This document shows positions 16,632-26,005 of a stretch of 64,000 nt of DNA, in pieces. Each line of letters opens with the position of its first letter. Within the stretch, counting starts at the first letter, position 1. Source of the DNA: Enterobacter sp. Cy-643. Its GTDB lineage: Bacteria > Pseudomonadota > Gammaproteobacteria > Enterobacterales > Enterobacteriaceae. The DNA is taken from the NCBI RefSeq assembly GCF_011752815.1, contig NZ_VWWV01000002.1, forward strand, positions 930,001 through 994,000, written 5' to 3'. The position numbers were made by a program, and so were the translations under genes. The notes under the pieces were generated by a model. It was not told the origin of the DNA and did not search any database. It saw only the letters and a list, made by a program, of their open reading frames with translations.

Positions 16632-19559
16632 TTAGAAATTGTATTTCATACCAAACATCGCCGCAGTGTCGCTGTAGCCCGCATCCCCTATCTGCACGCC
16701 GACATTGCCCCACAGATTCACCCGGGCGCTGATCTGCCCCTCGACCCCAACTTTGGCTTCTGCAATATTGGTCGCGCCATTCTGGCCGATGCGAACCTCA
16801 TCAAGGGTTGTCGCAAAACTGCGCGTGTTGTGCAGCCAGTTCAGCTCAACAAAGGGCTGGAACTCACGCTGCTTGTGGTCATCGCGTGCGTGGTGGCTTT
16901 TGAGCCAGGTTTTAACCCCTAAGCGGGTCAGCACATTCCCGTCCCCTTCCTGGCGGACGCGGGTGCCATTCTCTTCCTGATGCTTGTCTGCACGAACGCC
17001 CATCCAGACCGCCTGGGCGTGTGGCTGCACAAACCATTCGTTGACGGTACCCTGGCTGCCCCAAAACTGGCCCAGTTTCCAGGCATAACCTGCTTCCAGC
17101 GAGGCGGTTATCCCATGCGACTTATAGGCTTCCGTCGCAAGGCTATCGCCCTTCACTTCGTTATTAAACCAGCCGTACTGAAGCCAGCTGTCCAGCCATG
17201 CGCCGGTGCGATCCTCTTCGTTAGCGTACCAGGTGCCATAGCCGCCAATGCTGTAGCCGTCCACCGTGCCTTTCGAGCGATAGCCGCTGGATCTATTCTC
17301 CGTCGTGCTGCTGTTTTTCCCGTAACCCGCCATAACCCCGACATGCCAGCGGTCGGTGCCGTCCGTGCTCCAGCGGGCCACGTCGCCACCCATCTGCGTC
17401 AGGTAACGGTTACTTTGTGTTTTTAGCTGCCCGCTGCCATCGCGCCAGACATTGTGGCCGCCAACCTGGCGTAGCCAAAGACTGGTCACCTCCCGCTGGC
17501 CGGTTAACGCATCAATAAATTGCGTCTCTCCGAGTCGGTTATGCAGGGTCATGATAAACAGGTTATTCGCTGCCGCGAGGTTAGCCGTATAGCTCCCGCC
17601 CTCGGGTCGAACGATCGGATCGACTTTCGGTTCGGGTGCCGGTTCGGGTGTAGGTGCAGGATCTGGCCCAGGTGTAGGTTCAGGATCCGGCTCGGGTGTA
17701 GGTTCGGGATCCACCGGGGTAAGCTGGCTGGTGAGATACCAGCTGTCGTTTTTTCGAACCAGATCGTAGTCGTAGGCTCCCGCAACAATACGGCCCGCCT
17801 TCACGAAGCTGCCTTGGGACGTTCCCTGCACATCAACCAGTTCGATGCCTTCCACGGTACTGGCCCCGTGTCCCCCCAAATTATTCACGCTAACGTGCGT
17901 TGTGCCGGGCAGAACGTCGCCCTGAACAATCAGCTTATTCGCCGGAGAATTATCGTCGCCAAGCACGCTGTTCATCACCATCTGCCCGCCATCGCCGGCG
18001 TAATCGCCTGCTACGGTAAGCGAGTCGAAATTGTTCTCGTCGGTAAACACGAGCGTGCCATTATTGGTCAGTTGCCCAACGACAGAGCGGTTATTGATAT
18101 TCCAGCGGCTGCTCTCGTCGAGCATCAGCGAGGATGCATGGGTCACGGCTCCCGTCAGCACGGAGCCGGATGTCAGATTTACCGCCACACTATTGGCCGG
18201 ATCGTCCACCACAATGTCACCTTTCAGCGCGCTGCTGGCGGCATTAAATGTCACTTTGCTGTAGACGTTGTTGACGCCGCTGGCCCCGTCATCATAGTGC
18301 TGCACCGTCATCAGCTGGCCGTTGCCACCGCTGATATCGGAATCCTTGACGTTCAGCAGCAGCTCGGTCGCCGTAACGTCAATGGCCCGAGCCTGGGCGG
18401 CATTCAGCCCCACATTTTCCAGCGTCACGGTGTTACTGATAGCCGTTGACGATGAACTGCCATTCACATAGAGGCCGCTCGCGCCCTCTCCTGTGGTAGA
18501 AATCGTGCTGTGCCTGACGTCAAGCTCTCCCCCCTGGCTCCAGAGGCCAAAACTTGTTTTGCCCGTAGTTTCGATCTGCACATGGTCCGCTTTGATTTGC
18601 GCATTGGGGTAGGCCAGCAGGCCCGGGGCAAGCTCGCCCGACGTCGAGATATGGCTATTTGTTAAGCTGCCTTGCCCACCGCGGGCGGTAAACATGCCCA
18701 CGCTGCCTTTGCCCGAGGTGGTGACAGACAGGTTATCGCCGGTAATCAGGTATTCGCTGTACAAACCGTGGGCATTATCCCCCAACGTTTCAATGGTACT
18801 GCGGGTCATCCGGGCCTCACCCCGCTGGGCATTAACGGCAATAGCGTTATCCCCTTTTGTGGCGATTTTCGCGTTGTTCACTGCGACGGAGGAGTCCCGG
18901 GATGCCACCCAGACGGCATCGCTGTATGCGCCTTCGGTAGTGAAAGTGCCGCCTTCAATCGCAATTTTTGCGGCTAAATTCGCGTTAACCGCGTAGCTGT
19001 GATCGCCCTCAGTACTGGCAGAGACGTTATTTAGCGTCAGCTCCCCGGCCATCACCCTGATAGCATCACCGCCCTGTGTGGCGATCGCCCCATTGGATGC
19101 CTGCACCACCGACGTTCCCTGGTTTGCCGTCCAGTAACCGTCCAGCACCAGACCCAGCGCGTTGTCCTGCCCGGTAATGTTAAATTTATCTAATGTTCCA
19201 AGGCTGTCATTGGCAAAGTAAACCCCGCTGCCGCCCTTGCCGGTCACGTTGACCTGCAAATCCTGCACGTTGAATTCGCTATTATCTATCCATGCGCCTC
19301 CCCCATTCTTTCCGGAACTATTAAGAACCAATTGAGAGGCGGAGACGGTCGCATTATTTCGCGCCTGGACAATAAAATTGCCTGTAACCTCATTATTCAA
19401 CGTCGTGTTGCTTAGGGTGCTATTACCGCCGTTGATAATAATCGTGTCATTATTGGCCGCCCACGCGGGCGAACAGCCAGCCGCAAGTACGCTTAAAATA
19501 CACAGCCGTTGGGGCAGTAAGGGGTTTAATCTCCATTTGATGTATATTTTATACTTCAT
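16632..19559 (-). CDS. AIDA/pertactin-type autotransporter (type V secretion)
   Basis: It encodes 975 residues from ATG 19559 (AAGGAAT precedes it). An extended signal peptide ends near SPAWA. The passenger (about 35-610) is a beta-helix with many STxGxxAxG-type turns. A proline-rich hinge of PEPDPEPTP type at about 625-650 follows, then an autotransporter barrel that ends in the C-terminal phenylalanine of NF. Barrel signatures include NRLGETQFIDALTG and LWLRQVGGHNVWRD. No protease triad was seen, so adhesion or aggregation is the likely role. LuxR-type genes flank it on the same strand. Confidence 0.93.
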   Translation of the reverse strand: MKYKIYIKWRLNPLLPQRLCILSVLAAGCSPAWAANNDTIIINGGNSTLSNTTLNNEVTGNFIVQARNNATVSASQLVLNSSGKNGGGAWIDNSEFNVQDLQVNVTGKGGSGVYFANDSLGTLDKFNITGQDNALGLVLDGYWTANQGTSVVQASNGAIATQGGDAIRVMAGELTLNNVSASTEGDHSYAVNANLAAKIAIEGGTFTTEGAYSDAVWVASRDSSVAVNNAKIATKGDNAIAVNAQRGEARMTRSTIETLGDNAHGLYSEYLITGDNLSVTTSGKGSVGMFTARGGQGSLTNSHISTSGELAPGLLAYPNAQIKADHVQIETTGKTSFGLWSQGGELDVRHSTISTTGEGASGLYVNGSSSSTAISNTVTLENVGLNAAQARAIDVTATELLLNVKDSDISGGNGQLMTVQHYDDGASGVNNVYSKVTFNAASSALKGDIVVDDPANSVAVNLTSGSVLTGAVTHASSLMLDESSRWNINNRSVVGQLTNNGTLVFTDENNFDSLTVAGDYAGDGGQMVMNSVLGDDNSPANKLIVQGDVLPGTTHVSVNNLGGHGASTVEGIELVDVQGTSQGSFVKAGRIVAGAYDYDLVRKNDSWYLTSQLTPVDPEPTPEPDPEPTPGPDPAPTPEPAPEPKVDPIVRPEGGSYTANLAAANNLFIMTLHNRLGETQFIDALTGQREVTSLWLRQVGGHNVWRDGSGQLKTQSNRYLTQMGGDVARWSTDGTDRWHVGVMAGYGKNSSTTENRSSGYRSKGTVDGYSIGGYGTWYANEEDRTGAWLDSWLQYGWFNNEVKGDSLATEAYKSHGITASLEAGYAWKLGQFWGSQGTVNEWFVQPHAQAVWMGVRADKHQEENGTRVRQEGDGNVLTRLGVKTWLKSHHARDDHKQREFQPFVELNWLHNTRSFATTLDEVRIGQNGATNIAEAKVGVEGQISARVNLWGNVGVQIGDAGYSDTAAMFGMKYNF

Positions 19560-19588
19560 TTTCAATTCCTTTTAAGTTGATCATTGCC

Positions 19589-20197
19589 TCACAGGCAAAG
19601 GGTGTTTCTTTCATCGCGTCCGCAGCGGGCAATAAATGATGCGAACCGATAAAATTCGGCTCTATTTGCCGCCCCCATTTTTCGGCTGGCGTTACGATAA
19701 TGCGTGCTAATGGTTTTTCTTGAGCGATTAAGGATCCTTGAAATATCGGTGCTGTTGTACCCCCGACCAATCAGAATCATTACATTATTTTCAGTATCAG
19801 AGAGCTGTGCATATTTCTTTAACCCCAGGCTCCAGTAGGCCTCTTCCTTGTTGATGAGCAGGTTATAATCCGAACGCGCAATCGCAAGTATCTTGCCGAT
19901 CTTCATGGATATGTCGTTAAGCGTTTGGTTTCTGGTTAAAAATGGAACATGGACAATTATTTTTTCATTCTCCTTGTATCCGCCATCAAACGAAACTTCA
20001 TTATTCCGTTGGTTATTAATTTGAATCGTTACTCTGTCATCCTGAAAGATAATGTTAGCGATGTCATAACTCATTTCTTCGGACGGTAATAAAAAACAGA
20101 CCTCACCGAGGCTTTCCTCAGCAAGTTGGTTAGTAATTAAGAGGCTCAGTCCCGATGTCTGGTAATAGTTAGAATCCAATAATAATATGTTCAACAT
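19589..20197 (-). CDS. LuxR-type regulator upstream of autotransporter
   Basis: It encodes 202 residues. The HTH lies at about 130-190: LSDTENNVMILIGRGYNSTDISRI, then RSRKTISTHYRNASRKMG, with the conserved spacing and basic recognition helix. The N-terminus begins MLNILLLDSN like a receiver, but no clear phospho-acceptor pattern is seen. Only 29 bases separate its stop from the autotransporter start, so it is probably co-transcribed with and may regulate it. Confidence 0.82.
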   Translation of the reverse strand: MLNILLLDSNYYQTSGLSLLITNQLAEESLGEVCFLLPSEEMSYDIANIIFQDDRVTIQINNQRNNEVSFDGGYKENEKIIVHVPFLTRNQTLNDISMKIGKILAIARSDYNLLINKEEAYWSLGLKKYAQLSDTENNVMILIGRGYNSTDISRILNRSRKTISTHYRNASRKMGAANRAEFYRFASFIARCGRDERNTLCL

Positions 20198-20745
20198 ACT
20201 TCACACCCATGTGTTGCGATTCCCATCCAAGTTGCAGCTACTCCAGGGCATACGAAATGCTTGTCAGAAAAGACAAAGTGAGCGAATAGAAACAACTTAT
20301 GGTAAGTTAAGCCATTCAGACATAACCTATCCGGCCCCTGACGTAATGCCTTCCTTAAATATTTTCCTCCATACGAAGATGAGAAAGATTAAGCTAACAT
20401 ACTGTTAAAGATAGAAAAACAGCCTATATGATTAAACCAACCAGAGATAGAGACTAATTTTAATGAGACACAAAAATTGGTGCAGGAGGATAAACGCCCC
20501 CCCTATTCTTAGATTAAGACTTTGTTGGAAGTCGGACTTAAGTTTACCCTCAACCCATAAAACGATCAAATATATCATTAACATGCGTTTTTTCAAAATT
20601 ATCGTCTATAAAATAGGCTTAAATATAGTTTTTTAAACTACAAACAATAAAAACAGCCGCGCACATTAATATAATGCGCAGCAATTTATTACACAGGAAG
20701 CATGGGGATTTAGCTAATGAGGATATTTTGAGATAAGTAGCCAGG
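20198..20745. other. AT-rich intergenic region between autotransporter block and T6SS
   Basis: About 550 AT-rich bases without a credible gene. It includes the promoter side of the LuxR gene (minus strand) and a short inverted repeat GCGCA/TGCGC at 20659-20679. Nothing else recognised. Confidence 0.5.
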
Positions 20746-20794
20746 AAAAAAGCCCGACCACATTTCTTAAAGATAAGAACACCCAGAAATGGGC
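20746..20794 (-). terminator. Probable terminator of the minus-strand T6SS operon
   Basis: On the minus strand GCCC (20794-20791) and a following ATTTCT pair with AGAAAT and GGGC (20755-20752), then six T residues (20751-20746). It sits 30 bases past the tssE stop, the last gene of the operon. The loop is long, so the structure is plausible, not certain. Confidence 0.5.
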
Positions 20795-20823
20795 ATACCC
20801 CAAAGAGTAAATCTGTGATGCAC

Positions 20824-21336
20824 TTATAGCAACTTCAAATCGACTTTTTCAGACTCAAAGTCATAACGACCGCTCATGCATAAATCAACCGGCCTGGGCT
20901 GCCAGTATATGAGCCCGCGGATCTCGAACGGTATAACGGCATGCCGGGCTACACCCTCCTTATCCTGCAGCGAGCGGACGATGAGCGTCTCAGGAATAAT
21001 TCTTGGTTCAAAGCGTAAAATAGTGTTACGAATCGTTTTTTCTATAACACTCCAATTCTTGTGATTTTCCTGGGTGCCTATCAAGGCCGGCACCCCATAA
21101 TTGAGAACAGACGCCATAATTAGCTTATGTTGCTGCTCATTTAGTCTATCTTCTATATTGGTATGATTAATAAGATCAACAATCTCCTTTTGAACCAGAC
21201 TCCGCATCCCCTTTATGTCAATTAATCTCGCGCGATCGTGAGGACTTTTGGGTTCATCGTCCTGCAGGCGCTGTAGCAGCGTGGGAAGATATTGCTGCTT
21301 TCGTTCTGAGGGATTATTCGAAAACAATGTCGCCAA
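20824..21336 (-). CDS. tssE: T6SS baseplate protein TssE (gp25-like)
   Basis: It encodes 170 residues from TTG 21336, overlapping the tagJ end by 23 bases. The gp25-like wedge fold is visible: VLNYGVPALIG, then IEKTIRNTILRFEPRI with the conserved E-x-R stretch, then a C-terminal strand set FEIRGLIYWQPRPVDLC. TssE is a cytosolic baseplate subunit that links wedge and sheath. It closes the minus-strand T6SS operon. Confidence 0.9.
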   Translation of the reverse strand: MATLFSNNPSERKQQYLPTLLQRLQDDEPKSPHDRARLIDIKGMRSLVQKEIVDLINHTNIEDRLNEQQHKLIMASVLNYGVPALIGTQENHKNWSVIEKTIRNTILRFEPRIIPETLIVRSLQDKEGVARHAVIPFEIRGLIYWQPRPVDLCMSGRYDFESEKVDLKLL

Positions 21337-22114
21337 CTTCCATTATTGAACGATCGCTAATATCGGTCACCAGCACTTTACGCCCGGTACCCGCCGAAAG
21401 ATCTTCAGACAGTGTTATCCACTCTGTTTTCAGTCCCAGTTTATTTTGCTGATCGTCCTGAGGTTCTACGGGATAACGGGCAGGGATATACCCGTGGTAT
21501 ACCTCATCGGCAGCCTTGATGGTTGCAGGCAGCCAAATCAGATCAAGCAAATCGCCAGGGGTGGAAACGCTGAGCGTTTGTATTGAGGCAAACGGCAGCC
21601 AACGATAGCCCCCTGCGCAAATAAATTCGCAGACCGGCCCCAGGCGGCCATCGCTGTCGGCTATCCACTTGAATGCCGCCAGCGTGTCGCTTTGCCCTGC
21701 GCTTTCGGGCGCAAGCTCAAAGGCCTCACCGCGAGAAAGCGCCGCCAGTCGGGTCTGCCCCTGATAATGCTCGACGTTCGCCTGATGCAGCTTTTCCATC
21801 CATAACGGCATTTCTCCCTGCAGCGTCGCAGCCTGCCGTTCACCGGTTAAAACCTGCAAACGCTGCATTTCGCTGAAGACCAGATTTTTATACAGCTCTG
21901 TCTGTTTGTGCAGGGCATCGTCCAGCAGCGCCAGGGTTTGCAGCTGCAACAGCGCCTTGTCCCAGCTCCCCTCGACGCAGTAGAGCTTGAACAGCACTTC
22001 ACGAGCTTTAAGATCCTGTGGATTCGTTTTAACCTGCGCCAGCACCTGCTCTAGCAGCGCATTCAATGACGCGTTTTTAAGCGCCTGGGTAAGTGAAGTA
22101 AAATCCTGCATCAT
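21314..22114 (-). CDS. tagJ: T6SS accessory protein TagJ/ImpE
   Basis: It encodes 266 residues. Features of the ImpE/SciE family: an N-terminal TPR-like helical part (VLAQVKTNPQDLKAREVLFKLYCVEGSWDKALLQL split by helices) and a C-terminal half with GGYRWLPFASI and DLIWLPA. TagJ binds the sheath and assists ClpV-dependent recycling in some systems. The gene lies between the TagK-like gene and tssE. Confidence 0.88.
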   Translation of the reverse strand: MMQDFTSLTQALKNASLNALLEQVLAQVKTNPQDLKAREVLFKLYCVEGSWDKALLQLQTLALLDDALHKQTELYKNLVFSEMQRLQVLTGERQAATLQGEMPLWMEKLHQANVEHYQGQTRLAALSRGEAFELAPESAGQSDTLAAFKWIADSDGRLGPVCEFICAGGYRWLPFASIQTLSVSTPGDLLDLIWLPATIKAADEVYHGYIPARYPVEPQDDQQNKLGLKTEWITLSEDLSAGTGRKVLVTDISDRSIMEVGDIVFE

Positions 22115-22128
22115 GACAATTCCTTTAA

Positions 22129-22971
22129 TTAGTAATAAGAGTCCAGACCCACTTTATTGAAGTCCTGAAATACCAGCTCAGGCACCGTATTTTTTCCTTT
22201 AGCCGCAATGTGCTCGGGCGACAGGGCAAGCAGCAAGTCGGTTTTTTCCTCCTCGCTAAAAATGTCATCCGCCGCTTCGCCGCGTTCCAGCTCTGGCCAC
22301 ACCTTCTCCATGAGAAAATCTTTAGCAACAATGCATTCGGTCAGCGTCTTGCCTTTGATTTGCGCGTTGACATCATCAAACCGCAGATCCGTTTTGATGA
22401 TGTAATCGGCATGCTGAGCCATTCCACCTGAATAGCCGCCATCCTGCTCGCGCCAGATGAGAAAACGCTTGTATTCAACCTCAAGCGTTTTCAGCACATC
22501 ATTGCCCCCGGCCTGCGCGAGGATAACGTCATTGAAGTAGCGTAAGTCGTTGATGTAATGCCCGCCGTTGGGCAGGATATCTTCAACCTCAGGCACCTTA
22601 TCCGCAGACTGCCATGCACCGCCGGGGTAAATCAGCCGATAGAAAGTTTGCTCATCGACGTCAGTGCTGTCGTGGCTGACAAAGCCCAGTTTGAAGTGCC
22701 CTAGCTGCAGCTGGCTTTTATCGTTCAGCGGCTGGCTGCACCCATAGGCCACTTCGCAGCCATCAAGCAGGCACACATGGTGCAAGCAAAGGCTTAACAT
22801 CACCGGTCTTGCCAGATGCCAGTAGAAGATGACGGCATCCTTCCCGCAATGGGCGTTATGGATGCCGAAACAGCCACTGGCTACATCAAACACGGCAGCC
22901 GTCTCCGCCGTCAGGTTTCTGGGCAGCGCGACAGGCAGGCGTGAAGCTGGCCATTCAAAGTGAATATCCAC
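22129..22971 (-). CDS. T6SS-associated protein, TagK-like
   Basis: It encodes 280 residues from GTG 22971, only 3 bases after the PAAR stop. The N-terminal 100 residues look FHA-like (LCLHHVCLLDGCEVAYG and LNDKSQLQLGHFKLGFV). The C-terminal half is helical and acidic (ERGEAADDIFSEEEKTD, then LALSPEHIAAKG). This resembles the TagK proteins encoded next to PAAR and VgrG in enterobacterial T6SS clusters, but the assignment is from memory. It could handle a PAAR- or VgrG-loaded cargo. Confidence 0.5.
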   Translation of the reverse strand: MDIHFEWPASRLPVALPRNLTAETAAVFDVASGCFGIHNAHCGKDAVIFYWHLARPVMLSLCLHHVCLLDGCEVAYGCSQPLNDKSQLQLGHFKLGFVSHDSTDVDEQTFYRLIYPGGAWQSADKVPEVEDILPNGGHYINDLRYFNDVILAQAGGNDVLKTLEVEYKRFLIWREQDGGYSGGMAQHADYIIKTDLRFDDVNAQIKGKTLTECIVAKDFLMEKVWPELERGEAADDIFSEEEKTDLLLALSPEHIAAKGKNTVPELVFQDFNKVGLDSYY

Positions 22972-22974
22972 GGC

Positions 22975-23238
22975 TTAGCCTATGTAGACATCGCCGGATC
23001 CGGTGGCGACAACCGCGCCGCAGCCGGTCACGTCCCCCAGGCGCGCTGCCGGTAAACCGTTGATAAAGACCGACCCGGAGCCTGTCGCTACGGGGGCGGC
23101 CCCGTGCCCCAAAGCACAAGGCGCGACGCTCATACCAGCCATTGCTGCCGGCAATCCGTTGATATAGACGTCACCCGATCCACTGCATAATGCTCCGCCA
23201 TGCGCGGTCGCATCGCCTACTCGTCCTGCGTTTTGCAT
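22975..23238 (-). CDS. PAAR-repeat spike tip protein
   Basis: It encodes 87 residues with an AAGGAGAG ribosome site. It shows the PAAR pattern with two GLPAA turns (INGLPAAMAG and INGLPAARLGD), glycine-rich strands, and histidine and cysteine residues (HGGALC, CALGHGAA, GCGAVV) for the zinc site. It caps the VgrG trimer to form the sharp T6SS tip. There is no prePAAR segment, membrane helix or toxin extension, so it carries no fused effector. Confidence 0.93.
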   Translation of the reverse strand: MQNAGRVGDATAHGGALCSGSGDVYINGLPAAMAGMSVAPCALGHGAAPVATGSGSVFINGLPAARLGDVTGCGAVVATGSGDVYIG

Positions 23239-23305
23239 CGTTCGCTCTCCTTAATAAAACAGTCAGGGCGGAGGCAAATGGACCACCGCCGTAATCATTT
23301 GAATG

Positions 23306-25978
23306 TTAAGGCTCTATTGTTTCACTTCCGGTCGGCGTCTCCGTTGGCGTCTCCGTTGGCGTTTCCGTCGGCGTTTCCGTTGGCGTCTCCGTCGGCGTTT
23401 CCGTTGGCGTCTCCGTTGGCGTCTCCGTTGGCGTCTCCGTCGGCGTTTCCGTTGGCGTTTCCGTCGGCGTCTCCGTTGGCGTTTCCGTTGGCGTTTCCGT
23501 CGGTGTTTCCGTTGGCGTTTCCGTTGGCGTTTCCGTTGGCGTCTCCGTTGGCGTCTCCGTCGGCGTCTCCGTCGGCGTCTCCGTTGGCGTTTCCGTTGGG
23601 GTTTCCGTTGGGGTTTCCGTTGGTGTTTCCGTTGGCGTTTCCGTCGGGGTTTCCGTTGGCGTTTCCGTCGGCGTTTCCGTCGGTGTCTCCGTCGGTGTTT
23701 CCGTTGGCGTCTCCGTTGGCGTCTCCGTTGGCGTTTCCGTCGGCGTTTCCGTCGGCGTTTCCGTTGGCGTCTCCGTTGGCGTCTCCGTTGGCGTTTCCGT
23801 TGGCGGTTGAGTTGGCGTTATCGTTGGCGGCGGCGGCTCTGGCGTTGGCAGCGGTGGTAAAGGAATAACCACGCCAAACAGAGCCGTAATAGCCGGCAGC
23901 CCCGGCAAACCAATCATGCCGCCGCCCCCACCGCCGCCACCGCCGCCGCCGCAGTTGTCACCGCAGTCGCCAGGGTTAATATCCACTTCGCCGCCCTGGA
24001 TAATCACCTGGTCTGAGCCGACGATTTTGATTTTCTTCGCGGAAATAACCAGCTCGCCCCCCGCGGAAAGCGTCATCGCCCCGCCGGCCACCATGGTGCT
24101 CGCGCCCCCAACGGCCAGGGAATGGTAACCGCCTACGTTGACCTGATGTGCGCCCCCAACGGAAAGCGAATGGTAGCCTCCAACGGCAGTCATAAATGCG
24201 CCGCCGACGTTGATGCCTTTTGCCCCTAAAACATTGTCGCTTTGGCTGCCGCCCACCTGGATTGCCAGTGCCGCACCGATAATGGCGCTGCTGTTTCCGA
24301 TAACGTCAGACATGTAGTTGGCCCCGACAAAGAGGTTGCGCGACAGGCCAACATTCACGTTAGAGTTCATGCCTATGGTCTGGTCTTCGTTCTGTTTCGT
24401 CAGGCGACTCATGTTGCGTTCAGCCTGCTCCCAGTACTGCTCCAGCCCCGGCTTATCCTCAAAACGGATCCCGTTAAAGTTGCTGCGACCGCCGCCTACG
24501 GTGCGGCTAACCAGCCCGCTCTGGGTGGCGTTAACCGGGAGATCCCAGGGCGGCATGGTGACGTTGTTGTAGAGGCTACCGGTGATAAGCGGCCTGTCAG
24601 GATCGCCATTGATAAAATCAACAATCACTTCGTGACCAATGCGGGGAATGTAAATCCCACCGAAATTGTTGCCGGCCCAGGCCTGGCTCACGCGCAGCCA
24701 GCAGGAGTCCGACTCACGGTTTTTGCCGTAGCGATCCCAAAGAAAACGGACTTTTACCCGGCCATACTCATCGGTCCAGATCTCTTCCCCCGGAGGGCCA
24801 ACGACGATAGCCGTTTGTGGACCGCTGGTTTTTGGCCTCGCCACCGTCATCGGGTGACGATAAATCTTGGTCGTCGGCTGAACGGTAAAGTTACAGCTAT
24901 AGAGGAATTCATCGTGCGACGAGAGCTGATCGATTTCCTCAACCCGCAAATGGCTACGCAGCACCATGTACTCACGGTTAGCCTTTTCCACGGGATAGTT
25001 AACAAGCTCAAAGACGCAGCCGCAGACAATTCCACGAAGCTCACCGGAACCTTCACAGCGGGAGCCTAAGGCGCCACGCTCTTCCATGCGGACGCGCGCA
25101 AGCTGCTCCCCGATGCTCGGCTGTTCGTAATCTCCCGGCCAGTGGAAGATCTCCATCTGGTTGAAGCTGGTCTTCCGCGGTTTGCTGTCCAGCGCCATGA
25201 TATCGGCGCGTGATTTGGTGAAGTCGTAGTCATTCGTTACCCATTTCCCGGACGTAATGGTCTCCTGGAAATGGAACTGGCTGACATATTCCTGATCCAT
25301 TTTTGGACGGTCTGAAGCGTACTGAATAACGTGATAAGCCTCGCTGGAGAATCGCTTATGCGCGCCCACGTTATCCACGAGGATCAGTTTATGGCTGCCT
25401 TCGCTATGCTCGAAGAACCAATAGATCCCCCACTCTTCCATCAGGCGTTCAATAAAATTGAAATCCGTTTCGCCATACTGAACCTGGAAATCGAGAAGCG
25501 GATAATTCCCTGCAAGGCGCTTCTCAAACGGGAAGTTATAGTCGCCCAGCACCTCATCGATAATGGTCACCACCGATTTTTGCTGGAAAATTTTAAAGTC
25601 AGCCGTCAGCTCAGCGAGGTGCAGCCAGGGGCGAATAATAATTTCATACAACGCCTGATAGCCGTCGCGGCCAACATAGCGGGCACGCTGAACCATGCCG
25701 GAAATTTCACGAATCTCCTGACCGACACCGTGAACGTCTCCCAACCCATTCCCGTCGAGTTCAATATGAACCGTCATCTCTTTACCAATCAGCGACTTCA
25801 GGTCGACATTAGAAGCTGACTGCCAGGGTATTTGGGGATTGGCTGGCGTTTTAGCGGTAATCGCGTAGCTGTAGAGGGAGGAAAGTGACTCTTCCCCTTC
25901 CAGCTTCGAGATAACCAGCGCGGGTTCCCCAAGCAGCACAGGCATCGCCGGGCTGCTTAATCTAATAGTGCGTGACAT
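23306..25978 (-). CDS. vgrG: VgrG/TssI spike protein with long PTET-repeat tail
   Basis: It encodes 890 residues. Residues 1-640 form the usual gp27-gp5-like core, including the FWGNNFGGIYIPRIGHEV-type region (here AWAGNNFGG, IPRIGHEVIVDF, NGDPDRPLITG) and a C-terminal needle with alternating VGG turns. After VDINPGDCGDNC comes a run of 11 glycines, a proline-rich linker, then 39 PTET units plus PT (726-883) and the end GSETIEP. No enzyme domain is seen in the tail. VgrG forms the trimeric spike under PAAR, whose gene follows. Confidence 0.95.
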   Translation of the reverse strand: MSRTIRLSSPAMPVLLGEPALVISKLEGEESLSSLYSYAITAKTPANPQIPWQSASNVDLKSLIGKEMTVHIELDGNGLGDVHGVGQEIREISGMVQRARYVGRDGYQALYEIIIRPWLHLAELTADFKIFQQKSVVTIIDEVLGDYNFPFEKRLAGNYPLLDFQVQYGETDFNFIERLMEEWGIYWFFEHSEGSHKLILVDNVGAHKRFSSEAYHVIQYASDRPKMDQEYVSQFHFQETITSGKWVTNDYDFTKSRADIMALDSKPRKTSFNQMEIFHWPGDYEQPSIGEQLARVRMEERGALGSRCEGSGELRGIVCGCVFELVNYPVEKANREYMVLRSHLRVEEIDQLSSHDEFLYSCNFTVQPTTKIYRHPMTVARPKTSGPQTAIVVGPPGEEIWTDEYGRVKVRFLWDRYGKNRESDSCWLRVSQAWAGNNFGGIYIPRIGHEVIVDFINGDPDRPLITGSLYNNVTMPPWDLPVNATQSGLVSRTVGGGRSNFNGIRFEDKPGLEQYWEQAERNMSRLTKQNEDQTIGMNSNVNVGLSRNLFVGANYMSDVIGNSSAIIGAALAIQVGGSQSDNVLGAKGINVGGAFMTAVGGYHSLSVGGAHQVNVGGYHSLAVGGASTMVAGGAMTLSAGGELVISAKKIKIVGSDQVIIQGGEVDINPGDCGDNCGGGGGGGGGGGMIGLPGLPAITALFGVVIPLPPLPTPEPPPPTITPTQPPTETPTETPTETPTETPTETPTETPTETPTETPTETPTETPTETPTETPTETPTETPTETPTETPTETPTETPTETPTETPTETPTETPTETPTETPTETPTETPTETPTETPTETPTETPTETPTETPTETPTETPTETPTETPTETPTETPTETPTGSETIEP
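23330..23803. repeat. 12-bp coding tandem repeat, about 39.5 units
   Basis: The unit encodes Pro-Thr-Glu-Thr in vgrG. The array is 474 bases with no interruption in frame. Units differ only at wobble positions (GGCGT followed by T or C; CCGT followed by T or C), so protein sequence is kept while DNA drifts. Copy number should be prone to slippage, always in frame. Long plus-strand frames across it are shadows. Confidence 0.97.
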
Positions 25979-26005
25979 GTAATCACCCGATGCGTTGTCA
26001 ATAAC

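Noticed and set aside
17520-18449. 309-codon plus-strand frame
   Set aside because: It lies wholly antisense to the autotransporter, has no family pattern and is a GC-rich shadow.
23330-23803. CRISPR-like array
   Set aside because: Units are 12 bp with no spacers and are in frame inside vgrG.
23200-23868. Plus-strand frames of 185-222 codons with repeated Ser-Pro-Leu-Ala or Arg-Trp-Arg units
   Set aside because: They are the antisense reading of the vgrG PTET repeat; a 12-bp array keeps all frames open by chance.
24242-25069. 275-codon plus-strand frame
   Set aside because: Antisense to the VgrG core, which is clearly recognised on the other strand.
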